Source: an uncultured Ilyobacter sp. (GTDB lineage Bacteria > Fusobacteriota > Fusobacteriia > Fusobacteriales > Fusobacteriaceae). From it: DNA of 64,000 bases. The notes below the pieces were generated by a model that made no database searches, had not been told where the DNA came from, and was given only the letters and a program-made list of their open reading frames with translations. A program made the position numbers and the translations under genes. This document shows, piece after piece, positions 8,988 through 17,741 of the stretch. The DNA lies in contig NZ_OY764866.1 in assembly GCF_963668515.1 (NCBI RefSeq), forward strand, positions 310,001-374,000, in the 5' to 3' direction. Numbering within the stretch: position 1 is the stretch's first letter; every line of letters begins with the position of its first letter.

Positions 8988-9934
8988 ATGTCTATGAGTC
9001 ATACATATTTTACCATAAATGAAAGAGAAACAATAGCGTTGTCTTTAGCAAAAGGGATGAAACCCTTTCATATCGCAAAAATACTAGACAGAAACAGATC
9101 CAGTATTGGAAGAGAAATTAAGCAGAATAGCATTGATGGCGAATACAGAGGGTTGAACGCTCAAGAGGCATACAATTCTAGAAAGTCTTCATGTGGTTGT
9201 GGAGCCAAGGAGAAGCTTGAAGATGAAAAGATTGTTGAGTACATTCAAAAGAGACTTGAAGATGGTTGGACTCCCGAAGAAATAAAATTAAAGGTGTTGA
9301 CTGTCCTTCTTTTAAGACTATCTACAGAGGTATTAAAGAGGGGAAATTTAAAGGAACAGAAAAGGAACTCCTTCCGAGACAGGGTAAAAAAAATCTAACG
9401 GCATTAAGGAAACTAGAGGAACTATTCCTGATAAGAAAAACATATCAGCGAGACCTGAAGAAGCAGATGAAAGAAGTGAAATAGGACATTTTGAGAGTGA
9501 TGCTTTAGTAAGTTCAAGAAAACAGGGAGCTATGATGACGTATGTTGATAGAAAGTCAGGATATGGACTTGTAGAGCTAATGGATAACAGAAAGGCTGCA
9601 ACATTTAATCAAGTGAGTTTAGAGACTTTTAAAGTGATACCGATTAAGTTCATTAAAACTTTTACATCTGATAATGGGAAAAATTTTCAGGATTTAAAGA
9701 GCTCGAAAAAGAATTGAATGTTAAAAGCTTTATCATTCTTGGGAAAGAGGATGTAATGAAAATTACAACGGATTACTTCGAAGATATTTTCCAAAGGGAA
9801 GGATTTTTTTTAAGTTAACAAAAGAAGAGGTAAGAAAAGTGATGAAAGCACTTAATCATAGACCGAGAAAACGTCTAGGTTGGAAAACACCCCATGAAGT
9901 ATTTTGGGGTGAAATCCAAGAGTGTTGCATTTAA
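8988..9934 (+). pseudogene. IS30-family transposase, frameshifted remnant
   Basis: The reading frame is broken at least three times but the pieces line up with an IS30 transposase in order. First comes the N-terminal helix-turn-helix (TINERETIALSLAKGMKPFH, 8997 onward, with RNRSSIGREI). The DDE domain starts with GHFESDAL at about 9484, continues with YVDRKSGYG and the second acidic motif TSDNGKNF at about 9665, then the conserved C-terminal pieces LNHRPRKRLGWKTPHEVFWGE ending at 9934. One frameshift is near 9295, another near 9400, and at least two lie between 9690 and 9830. The right end (TTTAATTTGACAAT after the stop) resembles an IS30 terminal repeat; I find no matching left end upstream. 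The element is inactive. Confidence 0.85.
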
Positions 9935-10424
9935 TTTGACAATCTAGGCCTTTAATAAACTGGATTAATTTCTTCTATTCTATCCAGTAATTTTTTTAAT
10001 TACTCAATTTTTCAAAATACAGATATAATCAAAAGAATAAACAGACACACGTGTAAACATATACTTTGTAAATACCTAGTCTTTATTTTATATATTTGCT
10101 AAATAATGTTAAATAGTGTTAAATTAATTTAAATGATATTAAAATCATTTCACAAATGAGACATAAAGAAATAAATTAATTATACAATTCAAGGTTTATA
10201 ATATTAAAATGGATTTAAGGACCTTATTGATGTTTTTTATTATAAATTACGATAAAGTAAATAGTATCTTATTAGAAAAAAAAAGAGACTTCTCTTTCAT
10301 GCCCTGAAAAGATATATGCATTAGTATAAAATAATATTTAAATAGAACAATTTTCATCTAAGTAAAGGACATCTTTGTAAGAAAAGATAAGGTTCAGCCT
10401 TATTTTACCCTTCAAAGATATAAA

Positions 10425-10477
10425 GTCATATTACTTTCATTTGATTTTTAAATGGGAGTAGTATGACTTTTTTGTTT
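10425..10477 (+). terminator. orphan rho-independent terminator
   Basis: GTCATATTACTTTCATTT at 10425 pairs, with two mismatches, with AAATGGGAGTAGTATGAC ending at 10467, loop of 7, then TTTTTTGTTTT. It does not follow an intact gene, so it may end a small RNA or be left from a lost gene. Confidence 0.7.
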
Positions 10478-10606
10478 TGAATTATTTTATAAATAATCAG
10501 TGATAACTAAGTTATTAATCTATATTAGGATATAATTTTCATTTTTTTTAAAATTAATTGAAAATATAGTTTTTTATAAAAGAGGGTATATAGTCGCAAA
10601 CATAAA

Positions 10607-10618
10607 TTGTCGACAATA
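10607..10618. promoter_or_regulatory. candidate GntR/FCD operator upstream of the catabolic island
   Basis: ATTGTCGACAAT is a perfect palindrome 65 bases before the first gene of the island. FadR/FCD-type GntR regulators often bind TTGTnnACAA-like sites, and the island encodes such a regulator at 17021. The assignment is an inference from that match. Confidence 0.5.
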
Positions 10619-10682
10619 GACAATATTAATATATTTAAAATTAGAAACCTAATTAAGTTTTCAGTAGTGGGAGGAATTGTGC

Positions 10683-11864
10683 ATGGATATAATAAGGGAG
10701 ATAGAAGATTCAACAGAAGAATTAATAAATTTAAGAAGAAATTTTCATAAACATCCTGAATTGGGATTCAAGGAATTTAGGACTTCAGAAATAATTGAAA
10801 ATTATCTTAGAGAATTAGGAATTGAAGTAAAATCAGGAATTGCAAAAACTGGTGTGGTAGGATTGCTGAAAGGTAAAAGTCCAGGGCGTACTGTCTTACT
10901 TCGTGCAGATATGGATGCTCTGGCTATACAAGAAGAAGTAGATGTTCCCTATAGATCTATTTATGATGGGAAGATGCACGCCTGTGGTCATGATGGTCAT
11001 ATAGCAATGCTGTTAATTGCAGCTAAAATCTTAGTGAAGTATAAAGATGAGATACAAGGAAATATAAAATTCCTTTTTCAACCTAATGAAGAAGAAGCAG
11101 GGGCAAGAGCTATGATAGATGAAGGGGTACTTGAAAATCCACATGTAGATGCTGCTTTTGCAATTCATCTATGGACTCCAATAGAATATAAAAATATAGG
11201 AGTTACATCTGGCCCTGTAATGGCTGCACATGATAATTTCAAGATAACTATTAAAGGGAAAGGTGGACATACTTCATCACCACATATTTCAATTGACCCA
11301 ATGATTGCGGCGGCAAATGTTATTCAAGCCGTTCAAAGCATTCAGACAAGAGAAATAGATGTACTCTCTCCTACATCTATAATATTTGGAAAAATTAATG
11401 GAGGAACAGCACCTAATATTATTCCTGAAAAAGTTGAATTAGAGGGTACCATTAGATATTTATATGAGGGTAAGGACAATAGTGGAGAAAAACCTAGGAT
11501 TAGATTTGAAAGAGTTGTGAGAGACGTTTGTAATTTGTATAGAACAGAGTGTGAAATAAAGATAATGCCAAGCAGTCATGCAGTAATAAATAATGATAAA
11601 TTGACTAATATTGCCATGGATGAATCCAGTATGATAGTAAATAGAAATGATGGAAAAATCGTTTCGTATATCTGTATGGCAGGGGAAGATTTTTCTGAAT
11701 TCTCTAGTGAAGTACCAAGTACTTTGATTTTTGTAGGAGCTGGGAATAAACAAAAAGAAGCTCATTATCCTCATCATCACCCAAGGTTTGATATAGACGA
11801 AGATGCATTGGCTGTTGGGGTAGAACTACATGTTAGAAATGTAATTACGTTTTTAAAAGGGTAA
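10683..11864 (+). CDS. M20-family amidohydrolase (N-acyl amino acid deacylase; possible DoeB2-like)
   Basis: A 393-residue metal-dependent amidohydrolase of the HipO/IAA-amino-acid hydrolase branch of M20. Visible metal-site pieces are RADMDAL (74-80), HACGHDGH (C101, H103, D104), the EEE at 136-138, the His of AIHLW (about 165) and GEDF near the C-terminus. It removes acyl groups from N-acyl amino acids or dipeptide-like amides in the cytoplasm. A TTG at 10677 is possible, but the ATG at 10683 has GGGAGG at a good distance. It is first in the island and directly precedes a DoeA-like M24 hydrolase. In ectoine catabolism an M20-type enzyme (DoeB2) can deacetylate N-acetyl-diaminobutyrate. That specific role is an inference; general deacylase is safe. 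Confidence 0.85.
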   Translation: MDIIREIEDSTEELINLRRNFHKHPELGFKEFRTSEIIENYLRELGIEVKSGIAKTGVVGLLKGKSPGRTVLLRADMDALAIQEEVDVPYRSIYDGKMHACGHDGHIAMLLIAAKILVKYKDEIQGNIKFLFQPNEEEAGARAMIDEGVLENPHVDAAFAIHLWTPIEYKNIGVTSGPVMAAHDNFKITIKGKGGHTSSPHISIDPMIAAANVIQAVQSIQTREIDVLSPTSIIFGKINGGTAPNIIPEKVELEGTIRYLYEGKDNSGEKPRIRFERVVRDVCNLYRTECEIKIMPSSHAVINNDKLTNIAMDESSMIVNRNDGKIVSYICMAGEDFSEFSSEVPSTLIFVGAGNKQKEAHYPHHHPRFDIDEDALAVGVELHVRNVITFLKG

Positions 11865-11901
11865 AAAAAAATTTATTATAAAAATATAAGGGGGTATTAC
11901 A

Positions 11902-13077
11902 ATGATGCCATTTGAGAAAAAAGAATATTTGGAAAGGATGAGAAAAGTAAAAGAAAGCATGAATCATAAAGGAATAGAAGTCCTTTTAATTACGGATCCA
12001 GCAAATATTTGTTATCTTTCTGGTCATAATGCTTGGTCATTTTATGTACACCAAATGCTATTAGTTACATTAGATGATGAAATGCCAATTTTTATCGGAA
12101 GATACATGGATGCTTTCTGTGGGGTGGTAAAAACTACTTGGTTAGATGAAAATCATGTTAGAGCTTACCCAGATTATTATGTTCAAAGTTTAATAAAGCA
12201 TCCAATGGATTATGTTTGTGATGTAGTTAAAGAATTGAATCTTGATAAAAAATCTATTGGGGTTGAAATGGATAATTATTATTTTACAGGTTCAGCGTAT
12301 AAACATCTAGTACAAGGACTACCTGATGCTCGTTTTGTGGATGGTGATTTAGTTGTAAATTGGGTAAGAGTAATAAAATCGGATAAGGAAATTGAATTGC
12401 AAAGAAGAGCAGCTAAGATTGTTGAAAAAGCAATGCAAACGGCTATTGATTCATTAGAACCTGGAGCTAGAAAATGCGATGTAGCCGCAGACATACTTCA
12501 TGCTCAAGTTAGTGGTACACCAGAATTTGGGGGGGATTATGTAAGCATTGTACCTCTTATGCCTTGTGGAGAAACCGCTGGAGCTCCTCATTTAACATGG
12601 GATGAAAGTAGATATACTGATAATACAGTAGTTGCAGTGGAATTGGCAGGCTGTCACCAAAGATATCATTCCCCAATGGCGAGAACTATATCTTTAGGAA
12701 AACCAAGTCCCAAAGTAGAAGAAATTGCTAAAATTACAATTGAAGGATTAAATGCAGCATTGGACGTTATTAAACCAGGCGTAACCTGCGAAGAGGTAGA
12801 ATTAGCCTGGAGAAAGACTATAGGTAAGTATGGTATAGAAAAAGAATCACGTATAGGATATTCTATGGGTCTTAACTATCCACCAGATTGGGGTGAGCAT
12901 ACAATAAGTTTAAGACCAGGAGATAAAACTATTTTAAAACCTAATATGACATTACACTGTATACCAGGTATGTATTTTGATGATTTTGGAGTATCAATTA
13001 GTGAAGCGCTAGTTGTTACAGAAAATGGATGTGAAACTTTAGCTAATTTTCCTCGTAAGTTATTTGTTAAAGAATAA
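11902..13077 (+). CDS. M24-family hydrolase resembling ectoine hydrolase DoeA
   Basis: A 391-residue pita-bread-fold protein (creatinase N-terminal domain about 1-140, M24 domain about 150-385). The metal-binding aspartates of aminopeptidases are absent: where prolidases have VDAG and SDITR it has VELAG and HSPMART, so it should act without two metals, like creatinase and ectoine hydrolase. Segments such as DPANICYLSGHNAWSFYVHQ and GLNYPPDWGEHTISLRPGD resemble what I recall of DoeA/EutD, which opens the ectoine ring to N-acetyl-L-2,4-diaminobutyrate. It lies next to an M20 deacylase and a TRAP importer, which fits uptake and hydrolysis of a small cyclic or acylated solute. An Xaa-Pro dipeptidase-like role is the alternative. 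The start ATG at 11902 follows GGGGG. Confidence 0.75.
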   Translation: MMPFEKKEYLERMRKVKESMNHKGIEVLLITDPANICYLSGHNAWSFYVHQMLLVTLDDEMPIFIGRYMDAFCGVVKTTWLDENHVRAYPDYYVQSLIKHPMDYVCDVVKELNLDKKSIGVEMDNYYFTGSAYKHLVQGLPDARFVDGDLVVNWVRVIKSDKEIELQRRAAKIVEKAMQTAIDSLEPGARKCDVAADILHAQVSGTPEFGGDYVSIVPLMPCGETAGAPHLTWDESRYTDNTVVAVELAGCHQRYHSPMARTISLGKPSPKVEEIAKITIEGLNAALDVIKPGVTCEEVELAWRKTIGKYGIEKESRIGYSMGLNYPPDWGEHTISLRPGDKTILKPNMTLHCIPGMYFDDFGVSISEALVVTENGCETLANFPRKLFVKE

Positions 13078-13130
13078 ACAAGTAATGCTAGGAATAGTAT
13101 AAAATTTAGCCATTAGAAAGGAGCTATAAT

Positions 13131-13667
13131 ATGAATTTTATTAAAAAGGTAAATAATTTTACCCGTAAAATTGAAGAAGTAATATTAAGTTATGGAATTA
13201 TTTTTATGGCTATAACCTTAATTGGAAATGTTATTAGTAGAACTTTGTTTAATAAAAGTTGGACATGGGCTGAGGAAGTGGGACAAATACTTGTAATAGC
13301 AATTACCTTTGTAGGAACTAGTCATGCGGCAAGAGTAGGAAGACATATTAGAATGTCAGCTTTCTTTGACACATTGTCCCAAAAGAATCAGAAGATATTA
13401 ATATTAATTATGTCTTTAATCACTTCTATCACAATGTTTTACTTAAGTTATTTATCTTTATTGTACACAGTGAAAATATACTCTATAGGAAGAGTAACCC
13501 CTTCAATGAGACTTCCAATGTATAAAATAACTTCTGTAGTTGTATTTGGGTTTTTCTTGTCAGGAATTCAATACTTAATAAATTTCATATTAAATATAAA
13601 AGAAAAAGACGTTTATATAGGAACAGAGAAAAAAATAGGTGATGAAGAGCTTATAAGTGGTTATTAA
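13131..13667 (+). CDS. TRAP transporter small membrane subunit (DctQ family)
   Basis: A 178-residue protein with four hydrophobic segments (about 16-38, 49-68, 87-110 and 128-150) and the DctQ-typical stretch SWTWAEEVGQILVIAITFVG with GTSHAARVGRHIRM. It is the Q subunit of a tripartite ATP-independent periplasmic transporter, which uses a sodium or proton gradient to import organic acids or compatible solutes. AGAAAGGAG precedes the ATG. It is followed by dctM (53-base gap) and dctP. Confidence 0.9.
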   Translation: MNFIKKVNNFTRKIEEVILSYGIIFMAITLIGNVISRTLFNKSWTWAEEVGQILVIAITFVGTSHAARVGRHIRMSAFFDTLSQKNQKILILIMSLITSITMFYLSYLSLLYTVKIYSIGRVTPSMRLPMYKITSVVVFGFFLSGIQYLINFILNIKEKDVYIGTEKKIGDEELISGY

Positions 13668-13720
13668 GTATACAATTTAAGCAAATTTATTCGCTAATCC
13701 TAATAAAGGAGGAGAGTAAG

Positions 13721-15001
13721 ATGATAGTAACACTGATTGGAATTATGATAGTTTTATTGTTATTGGGTTTCCCAATGTTAATGTCTATGATTGTGTCACC
13801 CTTAGCAGTTACACTAATATATTTTCCAAATATTAATGCGACACTGTTAATCCAACAACTAATAGCCGGAGTTCAACCTTTCGTTCTTTTAGCAGTACCG
13901 ATGTTTATATTTGCAGCAGATATTATGTGTGCTGGTAAAACAGCAAATAGATTACTAGATTTTGTCGAAAAATTTGTTGGCCATATACATGGGGGCATGG
14001 CAATTACCACTGCAACTGCTTGCACATTGTTTGGGGCAATTTCAGGTTCAACTCAAGCAACAGTGGTAGCAATTGGAAAACCTATGCGCCAGAAATTATT
14101 GAAAATGGGCTACGATGATAGTGATGCTATGGCCTTAATAATTAATGCCAGTGATATTGCATTACTGATTCCACCAAGTATAGGAATGATCATGTACGCT
14201 GTGGTTACAGGAGCTTCAGTAGGGGAATTGTTTATAGCAGGGATTGGACCTGGACTAGTTCTTTTAGTTTGTTTTTCAATCTATAGTTATATTTTTGCCA
14301 GAAAGAATAATATTCCAAGAACCCCCAAAGCAAGTATTAAAGAAAAGATGAGAGCAACTAAAAAAGCATTACTACCTTTGGGATTTCCAGTAATAATTAT
14401 TGGGGGAATTTATTCAGGTATTTTCAGCCCAACTGAAGCTGCGGCAGCCTCTGTGTTATACGCAGTAATTTTGGAAGTTGTGGTATACAAAGCTATAAAG
14501 ATAAAAGAATTATATAATATTGCTTTATCCACTGGTTTAGTTACTGCAGCTGTTTTTATTCTAGTAGGTGGAGGACAAGCGTTCTCATGGTTAATTTCTT
14601 ATGCGAAGATTCCTCAAATGATGACTTCTGTGCTCTTGGGAGGAAGTCCATCACCATTAAGAATTTTATTAACAGTAACTATATTTTATTTCGTTGGTTG
14701 TATGTTTGTAGATCCGATTGTAGTAATTATTATCTTAACACCGATCTTTTATCCGCTAGCTATGGCTGCAGGTATTGATCCTATACATTTAGGTATACTT
14801 ATCACATTGCAGTCAGCAATAGGTTCAGCAACACCACCATTTGGGTGCGATATTTTTACAGCCTGTGCGGTGTTTGAGAAACCATACCTGGAAGTAATAA
14901 GAAAAACTCCACCATATATTTTTATATTAGTGGTAATTTCAATTATTATGATATTCTTTCCAGGAATTGCACTATTCTTCAGAGATTTAGTTTTTTCTTA
15001 G
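13721..15001 (+). CDS. TRAP transporter large permease subunit (DctM family)
   Basis: A 426-residue protein with about 12 hydrophobic segments and DctM signatures: AVPMFIFAADIM, GAISGSTQATVVAIG, SDIALLIPPSIGMI, FSPTEAAAASVLYA and GSATPPFGCDIF. It forms the translocation channel with the Q subunit. The GGAGGAG ribosome site lies 8 bases before the ATG. The solute is set by the binding protein at 15078; neighbouring hydrolases point to an N-acylated amino acid or ectoine-type compound. Confidence 0.93.
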   Translation: MIVTLIGIMIVLLLLGFPMLMSMIVSPLAVTLIYFPNINATLLIQQLIAGVQPFVLLAVPMFIFAADIMCAGKTANRLLDFVEKFVGHIHGGMAITTATACTLFGAISGSTQATVVAIGKPMRQKLLKMGYDDSDAMALIINASDIALLIPPSIGMIMYAVVTGASVGELFIAGIGPGLVLLVCFSIYSYIFARKNNIPRTPKASIKEKMRATKKALLPLGFPVIIIGGIYSGIFSPTEAAAASVLYAVILEVVVYKAIKIKELYNIALSTGLVTAAVFILVGGGQAFSWLISYAKIPQMMTSVLLGGSPSPLRILLTVTIFYFVGCMFVDPIVVIIILTPIFYPLAMAAGIDPIHLGILITLQSAIGSATPPFGCDIFTACAVFEKPYLEVIRKTPPYIFILVVISIIMIFFPGIALFFRDLVFS

Positions 15002-15077
15002 TTAAATCATTAGTAATATCAAATAAATAAATCCGTTTAGCAAGTGCTATACGAGATAATACAAGGGGGAGTAAATA

Positions 15078-16130
15078 ATGATAAAAAAAATATCTTTGTT
15101 TATGTTAATTGTGATATTAACTCTTTCACTTTTTGGGTGCAGTGATAGTGGTTCTGCAAATAATGAGGCTTCTTCAGGTAAGCCAGTTACTTGGAGGATA
15201 ACACATGAAGAAGTAGTTGGTAGCGTACAAGATGTCTATGCGAATAAATTTAAAGAGCTTATTGAAGAAAAATCAGCCGGAAAAATTAAAGTAGAGGTCT
15301 ATCCAGTGGGGCAATTAGGAGACGGTGTTACTCAAGTTGAGCTCCTTCAAGATGGAGGTGTAGACTTTGCTATCAATAATCCTGGTGCAGTGGCAACAAT
15401 AATTCCAGAAAATCAAGTATTTTCACTACAGTTTCTTTTATCTGATGATATGAATGTAAATCAAAAGGTAATGACAGAGGGTGCAGCTAAAGATGAACTC
15501 AATAATATTTATTTAAAGAAGGGCATTAAAGTATTAGATTGGTTTACAGAGGGATTTCAAATGTGGACTGGGAATAAACCTTTAACAAGTATTGATGATT
15601 TTAAAGGTTTTAAAATAAGAACCATGGCGTCTCCTATGATATCAGCAGGATATGAAGCATATGGTGCTAATCCTACACCAATACCTTATATGGAGGTTTA
15701 TAGTAGCTTACAATTAAATATGATTGATGGACAAGTTAATCCTATCTTTGCTATAGAGGAAATGAAGTTTTATGAAGTGCAAAAATATTTAATGATGTCT
15801 AAACAAAACACTTTTGTTGGTACTTTTTGTGTGAATCCTGATTTTTGGGATACATTAGGGGATTCTGATAAAGAAATGGTTGAGAGCATAGTACCAGAAC
15901 TAAACAAATATATTTTTGAAGTTCAAGAGAATTTAAATACAGAAAGATTAGAAAAAATTAAAGAGATAAACGATATAAAAATTGTTGATCTTTCAGATGG
16001 AGAAAGGGCTTCTTTTAAAGAAGCAAGCATACCAGTTAGAGATGTTTATGTAAATGAGGTAGGAGAAAAAGGTAAAAAAATATTAGATTTATTGATTAAG
16101 GATGTAGAGAAATTTGAAAATGAGAAATAA
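15078..16130 (+). CDS. TRAP transporter solute-binding lipoprotein (DctP family)
   Basis: A 350-residue lipoprotein: signal peptide ending in the lipobox LSLFGC (C21), a short serine/asparagine linker, then a DctP domain with RITHEEVVGSVQDVYANKFKE-type N-terminus, VYPVGQLGDG, the IRTMASP strand carrying the conserved arginine that binds the substrate carboxylate, and YMEVYSSLQLNMIDGQVNP. It is the extracytoplasmic receptor of the TRAP system. The P gene follows Q and M here. The substrate cannot be read from sequence; TRAP receptors TeaA and UehA for ectoine belong to this family. Confidence 0.92.
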   Translation: MIKKISLFMLIVILTLSLFGCSDSGSANNEASSGKPVTWRITHEEVVGSVQDVYANKFKELIEEKSAGKIKVEVYPVGQLGDGVTQVELLQDGGVDFAINNPGAVATIIPENQVFSLQFLLSDDMNVNQKVMTEGAAKDELNNIYLKKGIKVLDWFTEGFQMWTGNKPLTSIDDFKGFKIRTMASPMISAGYEAYGANPTPIPYMEVYSSLQLNMIDGQVNPIFAIEEMKFYEVQKYLMMSKQNTFVGTFCVNPDFWDTLGDSDKEMVESIVPELNKYIFEVQENLNTERLEKIKEINDIKIVDLSDGERASFKEASIPVRDVYVNEVGEKGKKILDLLIKDVEKFENEK

Positions 16131-16224
16131 CCCTTTAATTTAGAATCGGTAATACTGACCGATAAATATAAAATTACTATACTATAATCACTTATTTTAG
16201 TGTAATTTTATGGAGGAAGATTAA

Positions 16225-16953
16225 ATGAAAGATTTTTTATACGGAGAAATAGCAAAAGTAGGACTTATTTATCCCTGTGGCGGATGGATAATGGAGCCGG
16301 AGTTTTATGAGATGTCTCCAATGGGAGTATCTACATATACAACAAGAGTTTTATTAGATGATGTTAATGAAAATGAATTATCTAAACTAGGTGACAGGAC
16401 AATCAATGCTACTAAATTATTATGTAAAGCACCAGTGGATATAATTGCATTAGGATGTACTAGTGGTAGCTTCATAGGTGGGGCTAAGTATGATGAGGAA
16501 TTGATAAAAAAAATGGAAAAAGCTTCAGGGGGAGTACCTTGTACAACTACATCTTCAGCTGTTGTTGCGGCATTAAGAAATCTAAATGTAAAAAAAGTGG
16601 CATTAGCAACTCCATATACTAATGATGTAAATATGCGAGCTAAAATATATTTAGAAGAATATGGATTTAAGGTTACAAATATTTGTGGGTTAGGGTTAAT
16701 AAACGATTCTGAGATTGATAGACAAAAATTGGAAGTTATTTACAAATTAGCTAAAGATGCAAATACTGACGATGCAGAGGCAGTGGCTATATTATGTACA
16801 GGTATTAGAAGTATACCTATTTTAGAAGCTTTAGAAAAAGATTTAGGTAAGCCAGTTATATCTGCTGTCCAGGCTACATTTTGGCATTGTCTTTGTATGA
16901 CAGGAATTAAGGAAAAGATATCTGGTTATGGAAGTTTATTAGAAAGTATTTAA
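16225..16953 (+). CDS. Asp/Glu racemase-fold enzyme (maleate isomerase / EutA / arylmalonate decarboxylase family)
   Basis: A 242-residue cytosolic enzyme with the two catalytic cysteines of the maleate isomerase group, C78 in LGCTSGS and C191 in LCTGIRS, and the GWIMEPEFYEM N-terminal region. Relatives isomerise maleate, decarboxylate arylmalonates, racemise hydantoins, or (EutA) take part in hydroxyectoine use. Its place after a TRAP system and a DoeA-like hydrolase suits EutA, but eutB and eutC are not present nearby, so the reaction is uncertain. A GGAGG site precedes the ATG. An imperfect inverted repeat, ATCGGT and ACCGAT at 16145-16163, lies in the gap after dctP and could be an operator or attenuator. 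Confidence 0.8.
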   Translation: MKDFLYGEIAKVGLIYPCGGWIMEPEFYEMSPMGVSTYTTRVLLDDVNENELSKLGDRTINATKLLCKAPVDIIALGCTSGSFIGGAKYDEELIKKMEKASGGVPCTTTSSAVVAALRNLNVKKVALATPYTNDVNMRAKIYLEEYGFKVTNICGLGLINDSEIDRQKLEVIYKLAKDANTDDAEAVAILCTGIRSIPILEALEKDLGKPVISAVQATFWHCLCMTGIKEKISGYGSLLESI

Positions 16954-17020
16954 AGGATAATTACAAAAATAATCTATTTTAAAATAGAAATTATACATTA
17001 TTATAATTAGGAGCGGAAAC

Positions 17021-17689
17021 ATGATAATCAAAAGTAAATTTTTTCATGAAAATCTCAGTGATAAAGTTGTAGAGTTTATTAAACAAAAAATTTTTACAGG
17101 TGAGTATAAGAAAGGACACCATATTTTAGAACAGGAAATAGCTAATGAATTAAATATAAGTAGAGCACCAGTGAGGGAAGGAATAAAATTACTGCAAAAT
17201 CAAGAATTAATTAAATTTATACCAAGAAAAGGTAATTATGTAAATGAATTTACGACGGAAGATATAAAAGAAATTTATGACATAAGGTTATTAATAGAGA
17301 CTAGCGTTTTTGAAATATTAATTAATGAAAAAAAATTAACAGAAGAGGATTTTCAAAACCTAATAAAAATTATTGATGAAATGGTTGAATTAGCTAAAAA
17401 AGAAGGTGAATTATCAACAAAAATCATGAATTTAAATAAAAAAGACATGGAATTTCATAGATATATTTGGAATAAATCTGGAAGCAAAAGGAGAATAAGG
17501 ATTTTATCAACTTTATATACTCAGTTACAACTAGTTATGATTATAGATACAAAATTAGCAGGAAATCTAGAAAATACTGCAAAAGAGCATTATGCAATAA
17601 TAAAATATTTAAGACAAGGGGATTTAGATAGCTGTATAAAAGCCTTTGAAGATCATATATTAATATACAGAAATAAAAATAATCAATAG
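17021..17689 (+). CDS. GntR-family transcription regulator with FCD ligand domain
   Basis: A 222-residue regulator. The winged helix-turn-helix occupies about residues 8-75 (VEFIKQKIFTGEYKKGHHI, ISRAPVREGIKLLQNQELI), followed by the all-helical FCD domain (about 80-215, with IRLLIETSVFEIL, MEFHRYIW and HYAIIKYLRQGD). FCD regulators respond to organic acids or amino acids, usually as repressors of the adjoining catabolic genes. Candidate operators are the palindrome at 10607-10618 and less clearly the repeat at 16145. It lies between the racemase-fold gene and the PLP enzyme in the same orientation. Known ectoine regulators EnuR are MocR-type, so this island would be regulated differently. Confidence 0.9.
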   Translation: MIIKSKFFHENLSDKVVEFIKQKIFTGEYKKGHHILEQEIANELNISRAPVREGIKLLQNQELIKFIPRKGNYVNEFTTEDIKEIYDIRLLIETSVFEILINEKKLTEEDFQNLIKIIDEMVELAKKEGELSTKIMNLNKKDMEFHRYIWNKSGSKRRIRILSTLYTQLQLVMIIDTKLAGNLENTAKEHYAIIKYLRQGDLDSCIKAFEDHILIYRNKNNQ

Positions 17690-17741
17690 GTAGCATAATT
17701 TATACATATAAATAATTTTAAATTAAAAGGAGTGTTTAAAT

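Larger units (their letters stand above)
9935..10682. other. AT-rich intergenic region with orphan hairpins
   Basis: There is no credible gene in these 748 bases. They hold the likely right end of the IS30 remnant, a small hairpin at 10387-10403 (ATAAGG/CCTTAT) followed by TTTTA, a long hairpin at 10425-10467 with a T-run, and a perfect 12-base palindrome at 10607-10618. Because a terminator sits here with no upstream gene, a small transcript between about 10200 and 10475 is possible. Confidence 0.5.

Noticed and set aside
16145..16163. ATCGGT/ACCGAT inverted repeat as a terminator after dctP
   Set aside because: The stem is short and not followed by a T-run; kept only as a possible operator in the gene note.
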